This document shows positions 5,653 to 7,423 of a stretch of 7,423 nt of DNA, piece by piece. A model generated the notes under the pieces. It was not told the DNA's origin and made no database searches. It was given only the letters and a program-made list of their open reading frames with translations. The stretch covers positions 1-7,423 of the forward strand of contig JBAZCO010000083.1 of the NCBI GenBank assembly GCA_041654915.1, in the 5' to 3' direction. Made by a program: the position numbers and the translations under genes. This stretch comes from JBAZCO01 sp041654915 (lineage in GTDB: Bacteria; Bacillota; Clostridia; Christensenellales; DTU072). The first letter of the stretch is position 1; every line of letters begins with the position of its first letter.

Positions 5653-6330
5653 TTACTTCTTTTCCCGCCTAAAGCACATAAACCAATCTAAGCAGTATTG
5701 GTCGTCAGACTGATTGTCCATACGCTCTTTGGCTGTGCCGCAAGAACCCGCAGTGGGAACGATAACATCGTCGCCGGGACGCCAGTCGGCAGGAGTAGCA
5801 ACACCGTCTTTATCTGCTTTTTGCAGAGCTAGAATGATGCGCTTAATCTCGTCAAAGTTGCGCCCCATAGATAGCGGATAGTACAGTATTGTACGCACTT
5901 TTGCCTTGGGGTCAATCACAAACACCGCACGCACTGCCTGTGTGTTGGATTGCCCGGGCTGCATCATACCGTATTTGTTTGCAACATCCATTCTGATATC
6001 CTCTATTAGAGGGAACTTAACCTCTACATTTTTCATTCCCTTCCATTCGAGGTCCTGAATCTTGCGAAGCCACGCAATGTGTGCATACAGCGAGTCTACC
6101 GAAAGCCCAACAAGCTCGGTATTAAGTGCCGCAAACTCCTCCGCCATTGTTGCAAAAGTCATAAACTCAGTTGTGCATACAGGGGTGAAGTCCGCAGGGT
6201 GGGAAAAGAGTATTACCCATTTTCCCTTGTAGTCTTGGGGAAAGTTTATTATCCCTTGGGTGGTTACTGCCTGAAAACTAGGAGCGTCATCTCCTATCAA
6301 TGGCATTCTGGTTGTTTTGATTTCGTCCAT
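5653..6330 (-). CDS. Peroxiredoxin, Prx6-type with C-terminal cysteines
   Basis: A complete 225-aa thiol peroxidase of the Prx6 group, which reduces hydrogen peroxide and organic peroxides in the cytoplasm. The peroxidatic site is HPADFTPVCTTEF with Cys52, Thr49 and Pro45, and the conserved Arg is Arg134 in QAVRAVFVIDP. The C-terminal arm has Cys213 and Cys219 in YCLDWFMC, the arrangement seen in archaeal and anaerobe Prx6 proteins in which this arm supplies the resolving Cys. A further Cys197 lies in AGSCGTAKERM. I chose ATG 6330 over ATG 6336 because AAAGGAG lies 9 nt from the former and only 3 nt from the latter. The gene is 76 bp downstream of the reductase gene on the same strand. I found no convincing promoter in that gap, so cotranscription is likely. 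A strong terminator follows. The electron donor is unknown; the adjacent flavoprotein is a possible partner but this is inference. Confidence 0.96.
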   Translation of the reverse strand: MDEIKTTRMPLIGDDAPSFQAVTTQGIINFPQDYKGKWVILFSHPADFTPVCTTEFMTFATMAEEFAALNTELVGLSVDSLYAHIAWLRKIQDLEWKGMKNVEVKFPLIEDIRMDVANKYGMMQPGQSNTQAVRAVFVIDPKAKVRTILYYPLSMGRNFDEIKRIILALQKADKDGVATPADWRPGDDVIVPTAGSCGTAKERMDNQSDDQYCLDWFMCFRREKK

Positions 6331-6339
6331 TTTCATTTT

Positions 6340-6346
6340 CTCCTTT
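6340..6346 (-). promoter_or_regulatory. Ribosome binding site that decides the peroxiredoxin start
   Basis: AAAGGAG on the minus strand is followed by two in-frame ATG codons, at 6336 and 6330. The spacings are 3 nt and 9 nt, so the second ATG is the better start and the protein begins MDEIKTTRMPLIGDD. Confidence 0.75.
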
Positions 6347-6406
6347 ATGGTTTTTTTATTTTTATTAATTTAATGCCTCATTGGCAATTTTTAACATAAT
6401 TAACGG

Positions 6407-7423
6407 TTACCCTTTTGCTCCGCAAGGTAGCAAGGGTGAGGGGTCGTAAAGACTATCTTTTTCCGTAGTGCTATATAGGCGATACCCTCCCGATAGATTA
6501 TAACAGTCGTATCCCTCTTGGATGAGTATGCGAGATGCAAGATAACTTCTTAGCCCGCTTTGACAGTAAACATATACTGTTTTAGATTTATCAATTTCTT
6601 TAATTCTTGCTCTTAGGGAATCCAAAGGGATATGTTTAGCGCCCGATATAGCGCCAAAACGATATTCATAATCGGTGCGTGTGTCCAAAATTATCGCATT
6701 TTTATCTTGGCGTATCCTATCTATTTCGTGCCAATGAAACTGCTTGAGCTTGCCGGTAAGAATATTTTCTGCCGCAAACCCAATCATATTTACGGGGTCT
6801 TTTGCAGATGAAAACGGCGGCGCATAGCAAAGCTCCAATTCGCACAAGTCATATATCGTCATATTTGCCCTTATCGCTGTGGCAAGCACATCACAACGCT
6901 TGTCCGCTCCCTCTTGTCCAACAATCTGCGCCCCCAATATCCGCCCATTGTCTGTTTGAAACAATACTTTCAAGTACAAGTCCGCCGCTCCCGGGTAGTA
7001 GGATGCGTGAGAGAGAGAATATATATGTACTTTATCGTAGTTTATTCCCGCCTCTTTTGCGCTTGCCTCGTTAAGCCCTGTTGAGGCTGCCGCAATATCA
7101 AAAAACTTTAAGATTGCCGAGCCTTGCGTACCCTTATATGCGTTTTGCAGCCCGCAAATATTGTCGGCAACTAGCCGCCCTTGTTTATTGGCAGGTCCTG
7201 CAAGCGGGATATGGCGGGGCATACCGCTAACAAAATGCTTAACCTCTATGGCGTCACCAACCGCATATATATCCTTATTGGATGTCCTAAGATATTCATC
7301 TACAATAATTGCCCCCCTTGCGTTAAGGGCAAGACCCGCACTCTTTGCCAAATGGGTATCGGGGGCAACGCCTGCACATATTAGTGCCATATCTGCGTTT
7401 AGAGTTTCCCCTGTGTTTAGTTT
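6407..7423 (-). CDS. CoA-disulfide/persulfide reductase-like flavoprotein with C-terminal rhodanese domain (5' partial)
   Basis: The C-terminal 338 residues of a pyridine nucleotide-disulfide oxidoreductase; the reading frame is open to the right edge, so the FAD-binding N-terminus and the redox Cys are outside. Seen first is the end of the FAD/NAD region, with GVAPDTHLAKSAGL and then TSNKDIYAVGDAIEV, where Asp contacts FAD. Next comes the dimerisation domain with SHASYYPGA and YAPPFSSAKDPVNMIGFAAENIL, characteristic of CoA-disulfide reductase and NADH oxidase relatives. A rhodanese domain follows (about 6460-6739) with active-site loop YCQSGLRS, its Cys codon at 6563-6565. This architecture matches NADH-dependent persulfide/polysulfide reductases (CoADR-RHD, Npsr), which reduce CoA or other persulfides. 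A short tail carries one more Cys (PCGAKG, codon 6422-6424). The apparent ATG at 7390 is internal: the 11 codons upstream continue the family sequence (GETLNAD). It precedes the peroxiredoxin gene in the same direction. The exact substrate cannot be told. Confidence 0.92.
   Translation of the reverse strand, partial: KLNTGETLNADMALICAGVAPDTHLAKSAGLALNARGAIIVDEYLRTSNKDIYAVGDAIEVKHFVSGMPRHIPLAGPANKQGRLVADNICGLQNAYKGTQGSAILKFFDIAAASTGLNEASAKEAGINYDKVHIYSLSHASYYPGAADLYLKVLFQTDNGRILGAQIVGQEGADKRCDVLATAIRANMTIYDLCELELCYAPPFSSAKDPVNMIGFAAENILTGKLKQFHWHEIDRIRQDKNAIILDTRTDYEYRFGAISGAKHIPLDSLRARIKEIDKSKTVYVYCQSGLRSYLASRILIQEGYDCYNLSGGYRLYSTTEKDSLYDPSPLLPCGAKG

Noticed and set aside
6355..6387. Possible separate promoter for peroxiredoxin (TTGCCA at 6382-6387 with an A-rich -10)
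   Set aside because: The best -10 at suitable spacing (TAAAAA) has only 4 of 6 matches in an A/T-rich stretch where such matches are expected by chance.
6374..6392. Possible terminator TGCC-TCATT-GGCA-ATTTTT between the peroxiredoxin and reductase genes
   Set aside because: The stem is only 4 bp and the T run is on the plus strand, where no gene ends; on the minus strand it is followed by an A-rich tract, so it would not stop the reductase transcript.
7385..7390. ATG 7390 as the true start of the reductase
   Set aside because: The frame remains open to the edge, and the 11 upstream codons encode the expected family sequence before the GVAPDTHLAKSAGL motif, so the gene is truncated by the window, not in nature.

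Overview
The window looks like chromosomal DNA from an anaerobic, low-to-mid GC Firmicute, most likely a member of Clostridia. The evidence is the product set, consensus-like sigma-A promoters, A/T-rich spacers and several GGAG-type ribosome binding sites. All protein families match anaerobic Firmicutes best by recollection; no database search was possible. I see no mobile element, CRISPR array, rRNA or tRNA gene. Genes are densely packed and every intergenic gap is shorter than 230 bp.

Left half, minus strand (1-3514): a perfect TATAAT promoter with an extended -10 reads into a phosphohexomutase (phosphoglucomutase/phosphomannomutase, 575 aa). It is followed 4 bp later by a UPF0237 ACT-domain protein (89 aa), then a UPF0210/DUF711 protein (about 450 aa), then, 11 bp further, the start of a membrane-anchored protein that runs off the left edge. 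The ACT-DUF711 pair is a recurrent Firmicute couple of unknown function; here it sits behind a sugar-phosphate mutase in an apparent operon.

Centre, plus strand (3649-4820): a divergently transcribed type-I glycerate kinase. Its promoter (TTGATA, 17 bp, TGCTAAAAT) places the expected transcription start on the A of the ATG, so the mRNA is predicted to be leaderless. One motif that is near-invariant in the family (CDVxNPLxG) is replaced by a hexapeptide that also occurs later in the same protein.

Right half, minus strand (4819-7423): in transcription order, a CoA-disulfide/persulfide reductase-like flavoprotein with a fused rhodanese domain (5' end outside the window), a Prx6-type peroxiredoxin, and a Crp/Fnr-family regulator carrying a Cys pair in its sensor domain. 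This looks like a thiol/sulfur and peroxide stress module. The peroxiredoxin terminator and the regulator's promoter are nested: the -10 box and a TATACT-N4-AGTATA palindrome form part of the terminator hairpin. The regulator ends in a second terminator whose T-tract reaches into the stop codon of the convergent glycerate kinase, and one of its arms has been tandemly duplicated (15 bp).

The best candidates for something undescribed are the nested terminator/promoter/operator, the Cys-pair Crp regulator beside persulfide and peroxide enzymes, the predicted leaderless glycerate kinase with its altered motif, and the uncharacterised ACT-DUF711 pair.
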